64,000 bases of DNA from Galerina marginata (taxonomy: Eukaryota; Basidiomycota; Agaricomycetes; Agaricales; Galerinaceae), in the NCBI GenBank assembly GCA_023014335.1, contig JAECYW010000005.1:1674001-1738000 (forward strand), given 5' to 3'. The notes beneath the pieces were generated by a model. It saw nothing but the letters and a program-made list of their open reading frames with translations. It did not search any database and was not told the DNA's origin. Position 1 is the stretch's first letter, and every line of letters begins with the position of its first letter. Shown here piece after piece: positions 33,742 through 45,947 of this stretch. Position numbers and translations under genes: made by a program.

Positions 33742-34327
33742 ACAGTTGTTCAAGGCTCATGGCGAGAGAAATGCTCGACATGCCCAGCGCAGAGCTGCAT
33801 GGAGAGCGCCTGTCATGTATTTTGTATTTCTACTTAGTTGTATCACCAGTTTTCTCCGTCTTATCAAACCATCTGTAACATACTAAAACCGACATCTAAT
33901 TATCGATTCGAATTTCATTTGCTTTAGTTGACTTGCAAAAGTTCGCCCATTTGTGCAAATGCAGCTGTCGACAGTTCGATGAGGTGAGCTAATTGGAGCC
34001 CCACAGTGGGACGTTATAGAATAGAACCACCAACGAGGATACCTGAAGGTTTTGACTGGAGCCTTGGCTGACGTTCACTGAGAAGTGGAGTGTATTTCTT
34101 ACGATGGTCGTACGAAGCTTCCACTTGACCTAAAAATATGAAAGCACAATCCGATGTTGCTGGAGAGGATATATCGAATAAATACTCCAGTCTGTAACAA
34201 AAGGCCATAGCCCTCAAGGTTACTGTCCTTGAAGCCGCAGTAACAGTGATGAGAAACAAGTAAGTAGAAGGCTCTTAAAATCCTATAGCCAGGATCGAGA
34301 GAAGCAGATGTTTGTAGGCAAGCTCCT
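33742..34327. other. Converging 3' flanks of the small mitochondrial-type gene and PWP2
   Basis: A 586-bp gap between converging genes, AT-rich, with no supported gene. It presumably holds the two 3' UTRs. Confidence 0.5.
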
Positions 34328-37300
34328 TCACGACGATTTCGCGGAAACTTTCTCGACGTCCTTTTCCTGGCCGACCTTAGATTGGTCGATCAAATAAGAG
34401 AGAGTGGATGTGTTCTCCTCACACCTATGACGCGAAAATAAGTAGGATTTCTAAGATCTAAAAGAATGAAAGACTCACAATTTAGATATTGATTGCTCAA
34501 AATCTCCCAACCCTTTCTGGAGCACCCTAAAAACACTTGCAAACTCGCCAGAGCGGTCGCGGAGCAGTCGCCCATGGGCCATGAGAAGTGTGCTAACCCA
34601 TACAAGGTCGAATTCAAGATGCGGGCTTTTATCGAGATGTTCGCCAACGAATCGCAGGAGCAGAGGCACATATATCACTGGAAGCTGCCGCACGATAAGC
34701 CGAATGTCGCCGCGTGGAATGGCCTCGTAGACCCGTTGAATCAGGGCCTTTTCATTTAGTCGGAAGGCCATGATGAGGGCTTTAAGATACTCATGATCGG
34801 CCAGAACTTCTAGCACGGATTGTGGAGTTAAGTCGATAGTGAGGTCAAACGGATCGAAGGTTACAGTTTCATCAAGTGAGTAGATGAGGAGGCCTTCTGT
34901 GGAAGCCGCTGCCCAAGCTCTTCCTGTTGGAGAGAACCGAACACATTTTGTGCGGGCCTCTTGGCGAAAACGACGAATGGACATGTCGCCAGCCCCACGA
35001 CTTGCACCTGGAAGGCTTGTATCCATCCTGTCTTCGAGGTCGCTGCCGTCTCTATCATCGTTAAGATCAACGTTTAACCCAGCATCGTTGATTCTTCTGC
35101 TATCCAGGAATTCTTCTGTCCCGTCTAGTGATAAGTTCTCCGAGATCTGGAACTTCTTCACCATCACACCTTCACCTTCTCTCACATCATATAGCACCAC
35201 ATATTTGCTATTTCCACCTGCAAGCAAACAGCGGCCATCTGCGGTATAAGCCAGGCTGTTGTACGACTTCCCAGAGGCGTTGTTGGCTGCCGAAACTCGA
35301 TCATCGAGCTTTCGTCCACCTGAGACATCCTTCCTTCCATCAATGACGTTTACTTGTTTACTCTCTTGGATATCAAAGAAGGTGATCTGGCCATCCAGCG
35401 TCGATACGGCAACCTCCTTGCCATCCGGACGGAAAGCGAGGGCTAAAACGTCGGAATTTAGTGAGAAGGGCTCCACTGCACCAGAACGGCCAAAGATGTT
35501 CCATACACGCATCGTCTTGTCCCAGGACCCACTCGCTAACTGGTTGGCACCAGAGGGTGAGAAAGCCAGGGAGCTAACTGGTCCAGTGTGGCCTGCCATG
35601 ACGTCTAACAGCTTGCCGGTTTGTACTGACCATAAGAATACTTCATATGAGTCAGTTGAGCCGGCTGCAACCACTTCGCCAGACGGATCGACGGCTAGAC
35701 ACGAAAATTGGACAGGTGATGGCGAAGTAAAGGTGCGGAAGTTGCGATATCGGATAAGGTCATATGCTCGAACCGTACCATCCAACGAGGCAGAGAAGAG
35801 GACACTGCCTTGCTTGGCAAAAGCCACCGAGGATATTGGAGCACTGTGTTCTGTGAATGTGACGAAGCAGAATCCTGAATATGTGGACCAAACTTTGACC
35901 TTGCCGTCGTCACCTCCTGTGGCTATCGTTTGCCCATCGGGTGCATAAGCGAGGGTGTTCATATCAAAGTAGTGTCCCTGCTGCTTCAAAACGTAGGACT
36001 CCGACTGCCACTCCCAAACGAGCAGCTGACCCAGTTTGCGTGCACCAAAGGCCAACCATTCTCCGGACGGGCTAATCGCGACCGAAGATATCTTTTCTTG
36101 GGATATACTCAGCGTGTGGATGTTGGTAAAATCAGGCATCTCCCACAAGCCGAAGACACCAGTTGAGAATCCGACGACCAGAAGGTTGGAAGCTGCGTGA
36201 AAGGTGGAGCACACGACCTTCGTCCCAGGCTGGTTAAAATAGTGGCGCTTGTGGACACCCCATCTGGTGTTTGCTATCCGATTGGCGATATCGCGAGAGA
36301 TGCCGTTTGAGGTCGACGCAACTGGTCCATTTTCGTCCGAATGTTCATCATCGGAAGCTTCCTTTGCTTTCCAGGTGAAGACGGCGCCATCTTTGCTTAT
36401 GGTGTAGATCTAGAGTTATTTAGCATCACGCATCACTATACACTCGGATTAATTACCGTATAACCATCGGCCGAGAAATAGGCACCTAGGACAGCATCTT
36501 TGTGCCCAGCAAATGTTTTTGGTCGGAATCCTTCTACTGGATTTAATGTGAAAAGCCGAGCAGTCATATCCCTTGAGGTTGTGATAAAGCACCTACACAA
36601 AAACTTGAATTAGTTAAATCCGTGCCAGGAATATTTAAACCGCATACTGAGAATCCGGTGACCATTGTATGCTCAACACATCATCATGGTGCCCAGTATA
36701 TGTTCGGTGAAGGGTGAACGGCGCAAACTCGCGTAGTAGGTGGTTTGGGGTTTTCCATACTTGGATATGAGCACCATGGGTTACAGCGATGTATCTTAAA
36801 TGTGCATCAGTTAAATAAAAGATGTAAAGTATTCGTTGGGCACATACTGTCCGTCTGGCGAGAATTGTATATGCTTGACTGGCTTGTGGAAGTTGAAATG
36901 GTGAAGGACAACGCCTCTCCGAGCGTTGACTAAAAGTGCACGACCGTCTAAATATCGGCAACTTTCGTCAGCATAGATTGCGGGAGCGGTGAAGAAATGG
37001 ATACCGACCTTGATCCACTGAGATGAGAATGTTCCCATCCGGACTCAACGCAATTGAGGCGATATTTTTTCGGTTCTCAAACGCGAAAGTGAATGACTTG
37101 TTGCTGTGAACCCACAACCAAAGAGTCAGCAAAGACGGAAAGCAACAAATGAACTCGAATCGCGACGTACTTTACAAGGTCGAAGACGGACACCCGATTC
37201 CCAACTGGACTGTACAGTGAATTTCCATCGCGGGTGAATAGTATGTTCCCTTGTCTATAGACTGTTCCGCATATGTTGGAAAACTACTAGTGAGATCAGA

Positions 37301-37357
37301 AGCATGCCCTTGGAGTGCAAGAAATTTGAGGTGCTTTACCTTGTAGTTCGCCTTCAT
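34328..37357 (-). CDS. PWP2: Periodic tryptophan protein 2 homologue, U3 snoRNP/90S WD40 protein
   Basis: Pwp2/Utp1 is a tandem WD40-propeller subunit of the UTP-B complex that builds the 90S pre-ribosome in the nucleolus. The start MKANYK is joined through an intron to FSNICGTVYRQGN, the invariant Pwp2 N-terminus, followed by YSPVGNRVSVFDL, then exons with RALLVNARRGVVLHHFNF and HIQVWKTPN. A large exon (about 36217-34477) carries the second propeller, including LLVWEWQSESYVLKQQGH, ATGGDDGKVKVW and SGSWDKTMRVWN, and the Utp12-type helical C-terminal domain. A last intron (phase 2) leads to CEENTSTLSYLIDQSK and stop at 34328-34330. Total length is about 900 residues, as in yeast. Several introns break the first propeller. 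It lies 125 bp downstream of MAK5, another ribosome-biogenesis gene on the same strand. Confidence 0.95.
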
Positions 37358-37482
37358 CTTTTTCTTGCACAGCCACTTCTCGATCAGAACCAAGAATAGG
37401 ATTCGGTCAAGCAAGGGCAAATATTGGGCTATCTGATAAATTCTTCAAGCAATAAAACGACAGACAATGCATGTAAGTACTG

Positions 37483-40348
37483 CTATGAAGTAATACCAGT
37501 CCACTCCTCCTCCATCTCTTCCTGCTTGACAGCAGACACCGACTGCTTGCTCTTTTTCTTCTTTCTTTGCACTATCGCCATCTCACTCCCAGCCTCTGCT
37601 TTCTTTAATCCCACCATAGTCTCGTTAACTGTTCATGGAGGTTCAGCATTCGCAGATACACGAAAAGAATCAAAAGAACCCACGTTCTCCAGCAAGAAGG
37701 TCATCGACGATTGGTCGACTCCCCGACGTGATATATCTCGTCGAAATTCCTTTGGCAATCAAGGGTTGCGCCAAAAGTTGCTTGAGCTCGGCCTTCATTC
37801 CTGCCATTTGTTGGTCCTTGGCTTTTCGTTTCTTGTTCGAGAGCTTGTCCTCGTTATCGGATTCGCTGGAGGAAAGTGGTCGGTTAGCCATACCAGAGGA
37901 ATCGGGTGACCAAAAAGGGATAAGGTAACAAACCTGACAAAGTCTGAGTCCAGGTCAACGCCAAGCACCTCCGCGGTCTCTCGCATCCAATTCCGATCGT
38001 GGTTCGTTTTCTTAATTTTATGTTGCGTATTTTCTATCTTCCGTGCAAGTTGGACTCGGATTTTTAGCTTGTCAAGCATGCCGAGCTCGATAGACATTTC
38101 CGGGATATCGGCTTCGTCTACAAGGGCACCGTTGAATCTAATGCAAGCGAAAGGAAGACGAAAGGTAGAAAGGCTTACCCCGACCCAGATTCCCGAGGAG
38201 GGCCTTCACCACACGCCGCTCATCTGGAGCGACCATGAGCATGCTAAATCCCTTTCTCATAGCTCGAGCTGTCCGTCCATTTCGGTGGATGTAGGTATCC
38301 GCAGACCGAGGTATCTGGAAGTGAATGACATGGTCGACTGCTGGGATATCAAGACCTCGCGCAGCGATATCCGTGGCAAGAAGAACTGAATTTGGTGTAT
38401 TTGTAAATCTGAGAAGCATGATTCAACCCAGGTTACCTTTTTCAAGGGCAAATTGCCTACCTGTCAAGGTTCTTCAAGCGTTGGCGCTGTTCCAGCTGAG
38501 AGTGTAAAGGGTAAGCATTGATGTTCAACAGCTCGACTAACGGCATAAGTCTTCGGATGCCATCGATCGAAGAGAGAAAAACCAGGGATTTGCCGGGATA
38601 GCGTAGTAGGAAATAGTAGAGATATACATCCTGCACCGGTGCCGAGTAAGTCTCGAGAACAGTGAACGGGTGCAAAGTATAGAATGCTAACCTTATCACC
38701 CGATAAACATTCGATCTTTCCTTCTTGAAGAGTGGACACTACACCTCCCACAGGGCTGAGATCGATGACTTCGGGATTTGGATCACGGAAGTCCAGTCGA
38801 AGCAAGAGGTCGTCTAAAATTGACAATGAATGTCCGATCACAAGTTTTGGGGTAAAAACATACCTAGTGTTGTAGCTGGGGTTTGATTACGCTTGTAATG
38901 TTTCTTGTTGCCTTTGGGTCGGAATTTTTTCTTGACATTGCGCTGAAGGTCTTTGCTCAGAGTGGCGGAGTAAACGAATGTTTGCAGAGCATCCTTAACA
39001 CCCTGTTTCGTCTCCTCTTCAGTTTCATTTTGGCCCTCGACTGTTCCTTCGAAGTCACCAGGGATTTGTTCATCTCTAGAACCTCGAATGAGTCTCAATA
39101 TTAGAATAGCAATCATGTTTAGACTTACTGTGCTTCCTGGAGTGTTAGTCGAAGAATATTCTCCAACTCCGCAAAATGACCCGCTTCTATCATCCTGTCT
39201 GCCTCGTCTAAAACCAAGAATCTAAGGTTTCGTATCTCCAACGCGAGTTCGTCGTCCTGGTGGTACATTAAGCAACATGTTCATAAGAGATTTCAGAGAA
39301 CAACCCACGTCTTCCAAGATATCCCACAATCGTCCAGGAGTAGCAACAAGCACGTCCACGCCTCTATCCAGCACGCGTCTTTGCTTTTGGGACGACATCC
39401 CGCCTACGATGGCTGCTATGCTAACGTGCGGAGGTGGTTTCGCGACAGCCTTCGATTGATTAGAGCCGCTAGGCTTTGCGTTGTTCGAGAATTCGATTGA
39501 GGTCAAGAGTGAATTGAGATGTGACGAAACTTGCAAGGCCAATTCACGGGTCGGTGCTAGGACAAGTGCGCACAGACGGCGTTTTCGAGATGACGAAGGG
39601 CGGGGTTGGGAGAGTAGGTAGTGAAGAATAGGTAAACCATACGCAAGCGTCTTTCCAGAACCCTAAAGGCCAAAAAGATCAGCAGGGCAACAGTATTACT
39701 AGTGAAATATCATTACAGTTTGGGCAACTCCTACGACGTCTTTATCAGCCAGAGCAAAAGGCAAAGATGCAGCCTGAATAGCAGTTGGGGCAAAGAAGCC
39801 CTTGTCATGTAGTGCCATCTTGATTTTAGGATGTAATGGATATTTATGCCACTCTGGTAGCAAACGTTCAGCTGCACCGACATTTAGTTTCCAAGTCACA
39901 TATCATGGGGAAAATTTAACTTGCAGTCAAAAGGAGGCAAGTCTTCGACAACTATGGCTTCATCGAAATCTTCGCCTGCATCTATAGGAGGTTCAACTTC
40001 ATCTTCTAATTCCTCCATTTTCTTGTCAACTCCTGGCACCCCATCGTTTATGATCTATAAAAGAGTCGATTCAATTGTAAAGGTAAGATCAATTCACTAA
40101 CTCACGTTGAATTTGACGACTCTGCCCCCTTCGGTTGTTTCATAAACAACTTCAACACCTTCCACTTCTTCTAACTCGAGAATGCCATCGTCGCCTCCTA
40201 TGCCTGCTTCAGATGGTCTGGAGACTGTCTTCCAGGGTAGGTCGTCCGCGGAATGGTGTTGGACCTTGACTTTCTTTCTCGAAGATAACAGACGGCTTGA
40301 GACCTTCCGTTTCACCCCAGATTTCCTTAGTATATCAGTGGGAGGCAT
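37483..40348 (-). CDS. MAK5: ATP-dependent RNA helicase MAK5 (DDX24 family)
   Basis: A nucleolar DEAD-box helicase needed for 60S ribosomal subunit maturation. The start ATG 40346-40348 gives [15 protein letters not shown], a basic N-terminus; the frame extends upstream only through a GTG. An acidic region follows, then the Q motif ([16 protein letters not shown]), motif I across an intron (VVGVAQTGSGKT), [14 protein letters not shown], the MAK5-typical [26 protein letters not shown], a VLDEADRM motif [10 protein letters not shown], then [30 protein letters not shown] and [10 protein letters not shown] large insertion between motifs II and III (acidic, with KQGVKDALQ) is characteristic of the family. 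The C-terminus ends with the [20 protein letters not shown] block and a Lys-rich tail ([10 protein letters not shown]) ending at 37483. Many short introns. Confidence 0.94.
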
Positions 40349-40743
40349 ATATCGTGACTGCCCGATAAGTTGAGTAACAGAGAGAGGCACAAACTTTTGA
40401 AAAACTCGAGTATTTCCGGGGATATTTCTGATCGCCGAAATGATGTTTGGCAGAACCTTATTTCGTTTTAGAATCTCAAATCAGAAGTTCGTTTTTCTTC
40501 GGTGGGCTCGTCAGAGCAGCTCTCCATTCAACGACCATTTCACCAATATACCACACTAATCAAAGCAGGGGACGCGTGAATCCGTGGAGGCCTGGTTTCA
40601 AGACGCGGTGCGTTCTTATATCTTGACTGTATTGGGCTCATCGTGACAATATCGTGATCAACAGGATATCCCAGACGAAATGTCCTGCGGAAAATCAGCT
40701 TAAAGACCACTTTGCAGGAAAATCTATCTGACCCAACAGCGTC
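40349..40743. other. Divergent promoter between MAK5 and the F-box/LRR-like gene
   Basis: A 395-bp gap between divergent start codons with no visible gene. Confidence 0.5.
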
Positions 40744-42144
40744 ATGAGACTCATGCGGTTCAGCTGGAACGGGGGCCTACGGCCTCAGGAAGATTCCCTA
40801 GCTTCCCAGGCGGTCCTGCCATCTCTTCCCAGCGAGATATGGCGCAAAGTCTTTGGTTTCACTGTCAGACTCGCGGGATCGAATTCCGTTGAGCTCGACG
40901 ATCCTTTTTCGAGTCCATACGTGAACGAAGAATACCCAGAGGTAGACCCTGGGTTGTTCCAGGACAGAAAGAGCTTGTTGATGGTGTGTTCAGGTTGGCG
41001 CACCGTGGTGACAGAAATCTCAGCCGAATATCTGGTTATATACTCTGGAAAGCAACTTAAAGGTCTGGTCAAGAAGTTCGAGTCGAACAAAAACCCCACT
41101 GGAAAGCGTTTGGGTGAATGGACGCTAAGGATCGACTTCAAGATCCTAGGCCAATACAGTGCGACGCACGTTGTTCGGCTTCTGCGATGTACCCCCAATT
41201 TGTTGATCTATCTCAATAAGAACGGCCCACCAACGCCCGAAAGGCCCTGCCCGATAGAAGTCATCAAAGGTTTAATCACCCATTCCAGCCATTCCCTCCG
41301 AAGAGTCGAATGGAGCGGCGCGGGCGAGGCTCCACGCTATCAGGACCTCGTCGAGCTGTGCAACGGTCTTCCCAACCTCACAACACTGCGTCTGGCAGCC
41401 ATCTTCTCCTTTCCATACCGCCAGGACGGTGTACCGCCACCACTCATCATGCCCAAGCTCAAAACCCTCTCTCTCGCCATCATACCCGAATCAACCGATC
41501 ACAGACCCGAATACGCGCTGACCTGGGATCCCTTCCTCCAATACTTGTCTATCCTTCCAACGCAACTACCTTCCTTGGAACGCTTCGAATGCGACATCTT
41601 CCCACTCTTTACAATGCATTTCTTCAATATGCATGGGCCCAAACTCAGCCTCTTCCGTACAACCGCCTGGTCCGCCGAGAACGTTCTCCCAGAAGCCCTT
41701 TCACTCTGCCCAAACCTCCACAGCCTCGTCATCTCGCAAGGTAGCGAAGTGGTTACACTGCCCATCTTCCACCCATCTATAACAAAAATATGTATCATTC
41801 CAACTATCGAGGTCTCCGTTACTGTTCCTCAGCGAGTGTTTGACTACGCTGTGATGGCCCCATTGGACACTCTCTTGAAATCGTTTGAAAGGATGGCCGC
41901 TCCTCACCTGGTCGAACTGCGAGTACGAAATATGGGTGCATATGTCACTATCACTGAATACTCGACTTGGCTGCGTTTCTGGTGGATTCGGTGGAACATC
42001 CGAGGCGTAGAGTTCCGTGACAAGACCGGAGGTTCCTACCAATTTGTCCATGATCGTGAGTCTTATAATCCATAACAATCTGCGCTACCCATTTATCCTC
42101 CTCTTTCAGCTACTGAAGCCCTTCTCAATTCTGTTCGAGGTTGA
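40744..42144 (+). CDS. F-box/LRR-like protein, unknown function
   Basis: Exon 1 is 40744-42055 and a short exon 42110-42144 completes a protein of about 448 residues; without the intron the frame would stop at 42073-42075 after a few residues. Near the N-terminus, VLPSLPSEIWRKVFGF resembles the F-box entry (LPxEIwxxIF) and SLLMVCSGWRTVVTE the second F-box helix. The rest consists of Leu-rich segments at roughly repeat spacing (LVELCNGLPNLTTLRLAA, MPKLKTLSLAIIPES, LPSLERFECDIFPLF, ALSLCPNLHSLVIS), typical of mushroom F-box proteins with degenerate LRRs. A role in SCF-type ubiquitination is inferred from family resemblance; no substrate can be suggested. Confidence 0.82.
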
Positions 42145-42540
42145 AGTGATCTCCTCATTCTTTTGTTCGGAATGCCACTGCTGAATTGGTTTGGTCTATT
42201 TATTTTGATAACCTATCTTTGACATCTTTAATTAATCCTTGTAACTTGACCTACTCATACCAGTCTTGCTTAGATACCATCTTACTTACATTCGCTTGTA
42301 CATACATACTTACTGTCGTCTTGCTGTAATCATAATTTGCTTTGGGTGTGCTGTGACAACAACCGTAGACCCAGGGATAAGACTTAAAACATTGGTAGTG
42401 GGTAATTGCTATCTAGTTATCGCTCCCTATATACAAAATGCAAGATATGTAAAGATGCTCCAAAGCATATACGAAAAGGTGATGCGTCCGTTGTCCATAG
42501 TTATACAAAAATTATGAGGGTTGCTGAAGGACGTAGGTAT
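42145..42540. other. Converging 3' flanks of F-box/LRR-like gene and MFS gene
   Basis: A 396-bp AT-rich gap between converging genes; no supported gene. Confidence 0.5.
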
Positions 42541-45500
42541 CTACCGAATTAGGAAACTTTGCACGACGGTAAGTGCGCAGACGACAGAGCAGACAACGAA
42601 ACCGAGATAATAGCCAGAAGGGCCGTCCTGAACGCTGAGCGACCACAGCTAGAAGACCAAGTCAGACACCGTGAAAGATAGAAATGGAAAGCAAAGCAGC
42701 GTACATATCCACCTATCACTGGCCCGATGCAACGAGCAAGGCTGACAATACTTTGTGCGATTCCATTCGCATAGCCGACGGCGCTTGGAGGAGTCACTAA
42801 ACAGAGGTGAGTTCATTCATTTGCTGTTAAATGTCAAGGTAAAACCCACTATAGTTGAGTAGGATTGATATGGCAGTGTAGCCAAACGTGGTTCCGCAGT
42901 AACGAACAGCACTAACGCACACTTTAGTCGCCAGTAACAAGGGAAATAGAAATTGCTCTTACGTGCTCACAGAAAGTGCTAGAGGGAAAAACCCAACGAG
43001 TCAGCAATTGCAACTTTCAAAATATGAGGTCTGGACCCACCAAACATCAGGAGAGGGTTAGAGTCGTCGGGGTGGACGTTAGCGAAGGGTCGGTATAATA
43101 TTACAGTGAGATAAGCGGGGATGAACATGACTGTTCCGATTCGAAACATGGCCAGATGAGAGAAGCGTCCTCTGGGAGGTCTGGATTGAAGTCAGAAAAA
43201 CGAAAGAAAAACATGTTTCGCAGAGTCGACAGACCCGATATTTCTGGAGAAGTGATCATGGTGTGTTTCAGCAGAATATCATTGGCAAAGAACACTAATG
43301 CTTACGGATATAGATAGAACTGATAGGCGATTTGTGCGAGACACATCAGAGCAACTGGTGGAAGACAAAGTTAACGAAACGCAGGACTTGTTTAGTTATT
43401 GGAACTCGCTTAGTTGAGCAAAGTGACCAGCGTTGAGATTCAAGCCTCCAGATTCATAGTCTCTATTGATCTGTCAGCTTTGTGGCCTAGAAGTCCAGCA
43501 GACGCTACTCACGAAACAAGGTAAGACATGAATATTTGATCGTGCGTTGTTGTATGCAACGCCATAACGCCATACTGGATGATGACAATGATAGGCAGTT
43601 GTGATGTCAACGAAGGAGGCTTCTCGGCCAATGATTCGACATCGGCCTGGGACTGAGCCTGAGAAGCCGACCGAGATTCTCTAATGGGGGTTAAAGGATC
43701 ATGAAATGGTGAAGCATCTATATCGGTGCTCAGGAGGAGTTGCTGAGCATCAAGTACTGCTGTCGGTGTTTTCACTCCCGGATGAGCAAAGATAGCTGGG
43801 ACATTGGTAGAAGGACGACGTGGCGTTGAAGGTGACATCGGAGAGAATGAAACGGAAGGGCGATGAGGTAACGGCGAGCCTTGTCGTAGAGACGGCGTTG
43901 GACCCGAAGGGTAGAGAGAGCTAGCGGTGCTTGGCCGATGCGGTCTTGACAAACGAGCCATGGGGGAAGAACCGATTGAGGCGAGAGTCCTTGAGTCGGG
44001 CTGCGAAACCGCAACTTGGTCGGTGTCTGCATCTGCTCCCTCTGCCGTCGTCGCCAATGGCTCCCCGAGGTCAAGTGACTGGGGATCATCCTGTTCCTCG
44101 ATATCGGAATCGGCCTCAAAAGGATCCTCATTGTCTACATTCATGGCAGCAGCGACCCAAAGATCTGCAATGTTGGTGACTGCATTTTCATTAGCGAGCA
44201 GGAGCCGTTGGGCGAAATTGAGGTCGGACCCTTCAGTTGTCGAATCTCTCCTGCCGTCCAAATTGCTGCCACGTCTACGTCTCATAGAGCTGCTAAGGCT
44301 GCCTCTTCTCGCGTTTAAGTTCAATGTCGCATTGCTTGCTAACCGGTTGCGATACGATCCGGTATACCCGTAGGCAGACCCATTAGCTTTGCTCGTCCGT
44401 GAAAAGGTACGAGTACGATCGAGGCGTGTATTGGGTATCGACATAGGCACAGGAGGCTGGGCCAATGGGGATTCAGGCCGCTGATGCACGTCGGGAACGC
44501 GTCTGGCGAAGTAATCTGAAAAGCGTCGAGAAACCTTCTTTTGGATTCGGGCGAGTCCACGCGGTTCGTCCTCTTCAAATACAGGAGCTTCCGATGGTGT
44601 TTCCTCTTCTTCCGGGATAGGAGCCTTGGCGGCATTTTTTTCAGGAAGAAGGCGAATGGCGCCTTCTCTTGGACCACCGTCGTGGCCGAGGAATAAAGAA
44701 AGGAAGGAACCTGGCCCCTGTTTATTAGTAACCTTGCATATCATGGAAATGAACACTTACCAAAAAGTGTAACAACCGCAGCAAGGCCACATGGAAGCAA
44801 ATAGGGATATGTGACAAAAATTTCTACGTCTCCAAAAATCTCGGGCCACTTGCTAGCTGGCCTTTCAACTAACGTAAAAGAATAAGGTCGGGAAGATCAT
44901 AACCACGAAATGAAAAACGAGTACTTACAAGATCCTCCAATAATAGCACCTGCTACTCCCCCGAAACCCCAACAGAATCTAGAATTCCATAAACTATCAA
45001 TCAAAGAGCGGTATTTATTGAAACTTGTGGCGCACCCTAGAATAGCATACGCTCGACCTTCATTGCTTGGATCTGTAACAAAAGCAACGCATCCACGCGC
45101 AACACCCACCGCTCCTGCGAATATTCCCTGAAGAAGGCGAATACAAACGGCTTGCTGAAGAGTGGTTGACGTTCCGAAAAGGAGACAGGTAACGGCGGAG
45201 CCTAACAATGAAATCATTAATACTGCACGCCGACCATGTTTCTCGGCGACAGTAGCCTATTGGACATACGGTGAGGTTAACAAAAGATGTTCATTCAAAC
45301 CTTCTCCAGGCACGTACCCATAGTAGGGAAGTTAGAAATTGTGTCAAGAAAAATGTTGCGACTTGATAACTCAAGTGAGAAGAATTAAAGGAATGAAGTT
45401 TGTTGAACACACACCTAAGATTCCCGTCCAGAATGCTACTTCTGCTTCATCCTTGAATTCACCAAAACCTGTCAGCATATTAGGAACATTCAATTGGTCT

Positions 45501-45947
45501 GATGACGTGAGTTATACCTTTGACCATGAATAACAGGAAAGGCGTCGATACATTTGCAGATAAGAACTCTCCGAGCATGGTCTTTATGGAATTGAGAAGG
45601 TTAGGCCAGGTGACATATCTTGAAAAATCTGTTTCACTCACGATAGAAAGGACTACCATGGAAAGTTTTGGCAGTGGGGTCATATATGCCTCCCCAGACG
45701 ATTGCATCATAGTCGGAATAGGTGCTCTTTCTGCGCTTGGCGTCGACGGAGGTGGTCCTCCTTCTCCTCTAGGCGTCACGAAGCTCGGCCGACCGCGTCT
45801 AAGACTGCTTAACGAGATTTTGCCAAGTATCCGCCGCGCAGCCGAAGGCTCTGGGTTTGAGCTTTCGTTTCCATCTTCTGGCAGAGATTCAGGAGCTCCG
45901 AACGATCTGACATGTGCAGAGGGCCTTCGAGACGTTGGCGCACTCAT
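42541..45947 (-). CDS. MFS transporter (DHA1/ZIF-like) with a very large central loop
   Basis: A major facilitator protein with many short introns, starting at ATG 45947 (MSAPTSRRPSAHVR) and ending at 42541. A long polar N-terminus precedes TM1 (MLGEFLSANVSTPFLLFMVK). Further helices include ISLLGSAVTCLLFG, the signature region with RLLQGIFAGAVGVARG and the TDPSNEGRAYA loop, GFGGVAGAIIGG, LPCGLAAVVTLFGSFLSLFL, then after the loop IVIIQYGVMALHTTTHDQIF, NLNAGHFAQL, FRIGTVMFIPAYLTVI, a Gly-rich SAVGYANGIAQSIVSLARC and a last helix LGFVVCSVVCALTVVQSFLI. Between TM6 and TM7 lies a loop of about 360 residues, acidic and Ser/Arg/Pro-rich with several RRxS-like sites, where typical DHA1 proteins have 30-60 residues. 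The membrane and substrate (drug, metal or metabolite) are unknown. Confidence 0.87.

Noticed and set aside
34475..36214. Plus-strand open frames opposite PWP2 (up to 229 codons)
   Set aside because: These are antisense shadows of a well-supported WD40 gene and lack independent features.
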